Origin: Opitutia bacterium
GTDB taxonomy: Bacteria > Verrucomicrobiota > Verrucomicrobiia > Opitutales > Seribacteraceae
Reading direction: 5' to 3'
DNA: 32,664 nt
Assembly: GCA_002721705.1 (NCBI GenBank)
Contig: PBLJ01000057.1
Coordinates: forward strand, 1-32,664
A program made the position numbers and the translations under genes. Below, piece after piece: positions 32,661 through 32,664 of the stretch. The notes under the pieces were generated by a model. The model did not search any database, was not told where the DNA came from, and worked only from the letters and a program-made list of their open reading frames with translations. Numbering within the stretch: position 1 is the stretch's first letter; every line of letters starts with the position of its first letter.

Positions 32661-32664
32661 ATGA
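32661..32664 (+). CDS. Possible start of a next gene at window edge
   Basis: An ATG at 32661-32663, preceded by AAAGAGG at a spacing of about 1-8 bases, could open the next plus-strand gene. The window ends one base later, so nothing further can be seen. Confidence 0.15.

Noticed and set aside
1-32664. CRISPR arrays, tRNA/rRNA genes, transposases or prophage genes
   Set aside because: No regularly spaced repeats, cloverleaf-like sequences or transposase/integrase motifs were seen anywhere in the window.

Overview
The window looks like a chromosomal piece of a Verrucomicrobiota (or, less likely, Planctomycetota) bacterium with a polysaccharide-degrading, probably aquatic lifestyle. This is a judgement from family content, not from a marker gene. 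The window holds four intact S1-type sulfatases plus a relic of a fifth, two ThuA-domain proteins, several exported PQQ-like beta-propellers, a DUF6797/cytochrome c protein, an SMP-30 lactonase and a Gfo/Idh/MocA oxidoreductase. Nearly every product has a signal peptide or membrane anchor, Shine-Dalgarno motifs are weak or absent at most starts, and there are no rRNA, tRNA, IS or CRISPR features. No stretch longer than about 300 bases lacks a gene.

Layout. (a) 1-584, minus strand: a small His/Cys-rich exported protein followed by the first 33 codons of what looks like a TonB-dependent receptor, with a palindrome upstream; this resembles a metal-uptake locus. (b) 763-13621, plus strand: esterase, sulfatase and Tat-type Gfo/Idh/MocA oxidoreductase; then a tight three-gene cassette (LamG-FN3-Rossmann-propeller protein, coiled-coil propeller protein, anchored protein of unknown function); then SMP-30 lactonase and DUF6797-propeller-cytochrome c protein. 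(c) 13651-15994, minus strand: a zinc-type alcohol dehydrogenase and a ThuA protein, separated by a plus-strand remnant of a sulfatase C-terminus. (d) 16149-24116, minus strand: an apparent six-gene operon, in transcription order alpha/beta hydrolase, TolC-like lipoprotein, HlyD-like adaptor with an embedded LysM domain, MacB/LolD-type ATPase and two paralogous MacB-type permeases. (e) 24211-29676, minus strand: sulfatase, sulfatase, then a ThuA plus PVA-dehydrogenase-like quinoprotein fusion. (f) 29817-30575, minus strand: an exported protein of five SHOCT-like repeats with an acidic tail. It is divergent from a fourth sulfatase at 30787-32136, and a perfect 8-bp inverted repeat lies between them. 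(g) 32262-32627: a DUF4870 membrane protein in visibly more AT-rich DNA.

How the genes may work together (inference). Sulfatases and esterases would strip sulfate and acyl groups from an algal-type glycan. The oxidoreductase, lactonase and alcohol dehydrogenase fit oxidation of released sugars. The quinoprotein-like and cytochrome c proteins could take electrons in the periplasm. No glycoside hydrolase, polysaccharide lyase, SusC/D pair or sulfatase-maturating enzyme is present here, so the window would be only part of such a system. The tripartite ABC exporter is complete and is the best-defined machine in the window.
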